Part shown: positions 62,401 through 64,000 of the stretch, piece by piece | How the letters are laid out: every line of letters begins with the position of its first letter | Numbering within the stretch: the first letter of the stretch is position 1 | Origin: Ifrita kowaldi | Taxonomy: Eukaryota; Chordata; Aves; Passeriformes; Cinclosomatidae | Length of the DNA: 64,000 nt | Assembly (NCBI GenBank): GCA_013398055.1 | Contig: VZRS01002741.1 | Span: 1 to 64,000 of the forward strand | Direction: 5' to 3' | The notes under the pieces: model-generated | The model's database searches: none | Told to the model about the DNA's origin: nothing | What the model saw: only the letters and a program-made list of their open reading frames with translations | Position numbers and translations under genes: made by a program

Positions 62401-64000
62401 ACACCATCCCTATTTCAGGCCTGGTACTGCTCAGCTGTGTCAGGATATTTTAGGAGGAGCTCTCCTCTGAGTTGTAGACAGTCTGTAGCTACCCACAGGT
62501 GGGAGGGTTTGGACCACAAACATGGAGTCAGCTTGGGTTCAATGCAGGGTGTTTGCTCAATCCTCATTACCTCAGTTGCAGGAGCTGTGGACTTCCCAGG
62601 CACAATGCACATGCAGCTGAGCAGGGCAGGGCAAGGGTGACCTCGGCTCCTCCAGGGACAGGAGACCCTGAGCAGAAGCTGCCTGACCAGTGTGTGGGAT
62701 GCAGAGATGCCTGCAGCCATGCCCTGGCTGGAAGTTGTTTCCCAAGGAGCATCAGTGGCAGAGAAAGAAGCACGTGTCATTCCTTTGCTCCTGCCATGGC
62801 ATCTGTATTTGCCAAGTTTTACATTGCACAAGACAAACAACGTCTTACAAAACAGAAGGCTGGCTGTGTAAGAAACCTTTAACACACCATGCTGCCTGCC
62901 ATTCACAAAGTAATAAACCCAAAGAAACGTTAAATCACATTTTAGGTACTGCAGTTGCCATTTATCCTACTTCCAGAGGAAAGCAGCAGCATCTCTGCAG
63001 CTCCCAGTCAACACTGACTTTTGGTGGCAGTTCCAGTATGTGAATAACAGCATTATGAAATAACACAAGGAGAATGCCCCTGGAAACCTAAACAGCAGTG
63101 ACAAAGAACGTGAGAAATGGGTAGATAGAGAGCACACTAATTTCAGTATAATGATGGCTTCACTCAAATGAAATTAAAAAGTGATAAAAAAGCCTTACCA
63201 TGACATTCGTTTCTATATACGTTAATAGCCATCTATAAAAAAATTCTCATCCACCTCCAGTCTAGAATTTCCTACCCCCCTTAAGATACTCTCCAAACCC
63301 ATATAAATATTTGTTTATTTTTTCATAAAACTCTTTCTTGTTCCAAAAAGGTGGCTTTCTCTAAAGGAAATGCACAATCAGTCACAGCAATGTTTTGCAA
63401 ACCTAACACCTCTGCTGTTCTCAACAGCTGGCACCTTTTAGCAGGATTTAAATCATTACTGGCATCTTTTTGACAGGAGTGTATGAGAGGAGCTGAAACA
63501 AAAACTGGTGTGAGATGTATCAGAGGAGCTCATTTTCTTTGATGCTTTAGTTGAAAGGGATCTACATCTGTATTTGTTAGTGAATTTTTAACAACACTGT
63601 AGCTACTTAAAATAAGAACAGAGAAGAAATTCAATAGTTGGAAATCTGCACATCTCTTAATTTACCAACTGGCAAACAATATTCCAACAGCAGCTGTTTC
63701 AAAAGCTCAGTTTGCAACCTCCAGATGGATTATGATCCTCAAAGAAGCAGGAACAAAGAAATAACAGCCTAACACCTTGTTTCAGTTCTATTAAACACTT
63801 CCCAGCTCACTGAGACAGCAGGGCAGCCCCTCTCTCTGCAAGCACTGATCCCACGTGAGGTGCTCCTCCAAGGAGGACTTTTTCACCATTACCATCATGC
63901 TGTTGGATGAGTGAATAAATGCACTGAGCCCTGGATTTGAGCACATTCTCAGCAGAACTCCATATTACTAACAAGAATTTTACACGGGAGACTTGAGTTG
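56483..64000 (-). other. SLC22A23 intron, continuing off the right edge
   Basis: At least 7.5 kb without a further exon that I can recognise. I looked for the expected upstream helices 1-4 and did not see them. It contains an RFX-like X-box at 58127-58140 and a GC-richer segment around 59240-59650. A minus-strand frame of 193 codons at 60812-61393 has no recognisable domain. Confidence 0.75.
58127..58140. promoter_or_regulatory. RFX / X-box-like motif
   Basis: GTTGCTATAGAAAC is close to the imperfect palindromic RFX consensus GTTGCCATGGAAAC. It lies in an AT-rich intron. Motif match only. Confidence 0.3.

Larger units (their letters stand above)
21285..64000 (-). other. SLC22A23: SLC22A23 gene, 3' part (seven coding exons and 3'UTR)
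   Basis: SLC22A23 is an orphan member of the SLC22 organic-ion transporter family (major facilitator superfamily), predicted to be a 12-helix membrane protein; its substrate is not established. Seven exons, at 56314-56482, 50707-50834, 38503-38605, 35588-35820, 32956-32988, 31054-31177 and 25337-25694, have GT-AG borders and join in phase into 381 residues ending at TAA. Human SLC22A23 is about 686 residues, so the N-terminal half (first helices and large extracellular loop) is encoded beyond the right edge. Landmarks include FPESLRWLMATQQFE (SLC22 central-loop motif PESxRWL), GRRGG between helices 8 and 9, CAEITPTVIR and a C-terminal tail with LLPHKKGEQPLLL. The gene looks intact. Confidence 0.95.

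Noticed and set aside
1..64000. CRISPR arrays, operons, phage or bacterial mobile systems
   Set aside because: The window has spliced vertebrate genes throughout; no regularly spaced repeat array or prokaryotic gene layout is present.

Overview
The window is nuclear DNA from a vertebrate, most likely a bird. Three spliced genes lie in the order beta-tubulin (minus strand), PSMG4 (plus), SLC22A23 (minus). This matches the human 6p25 order TUBB2A-TUBB2B-PSMG4-SLC22A23 as I remember it. The bird call rests on low repeat content, compact spacing, strong CpG islands at gene starts, and a short CR1 fragment with the family's 8-bp 3' end. Another sauropsid cannot be excluded.

Layout: 1-35 is the start of exon 2 of a TUBB2-class beta-tubulin gene that continues off the left edge. 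36-1560 is a CpG island around its intron 1 and promoter, but its first coding exon is not visible; a single n sits at 334. 1561-13300 is intergenic with no recognised gene. 13300-14760 is the PSMG4 CpG island, which contains an N gap (14182-14233) and a suspect duplicated block. PSMG4 runs from the gap to about 20315, with coding exons at 14234-14373, 14497-14572 and 19789-19910. About 1 kb separates its poly(A) region from that of SLC22A23, so the two genes converge tail to tail. SLC22A23 fills 21285 to beyond 64000 on the minus strand. Its last seven coding exons join in phase into 381 residues, the C-terminal half of the transporter. The first exons lie beyond the right edge.

The three genes share no known pathway: tubulin is cytoskeletal, PSMG4 is a 20S proteasome assembly chaperone, and SLC22A23 is an orphan membrane transporter of the major facilitator superfamily. 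Their adjacency is conserved synteny.

I found no new biological system. The items most worth a second look are the 270-bp duplication at PSMG4 exons 1-2 (likely assembly artefact, with a broken splice donor in one copy), a perfect 61-bp direct repeat 2400 bp apart in an SLC22A23 intron, a 33-nt SLC22A23 microexon, and a few unverified candidate non-coding elements. Exon boundaries were placed by eye from splice signals, reading phase and remembered human protein sequence.
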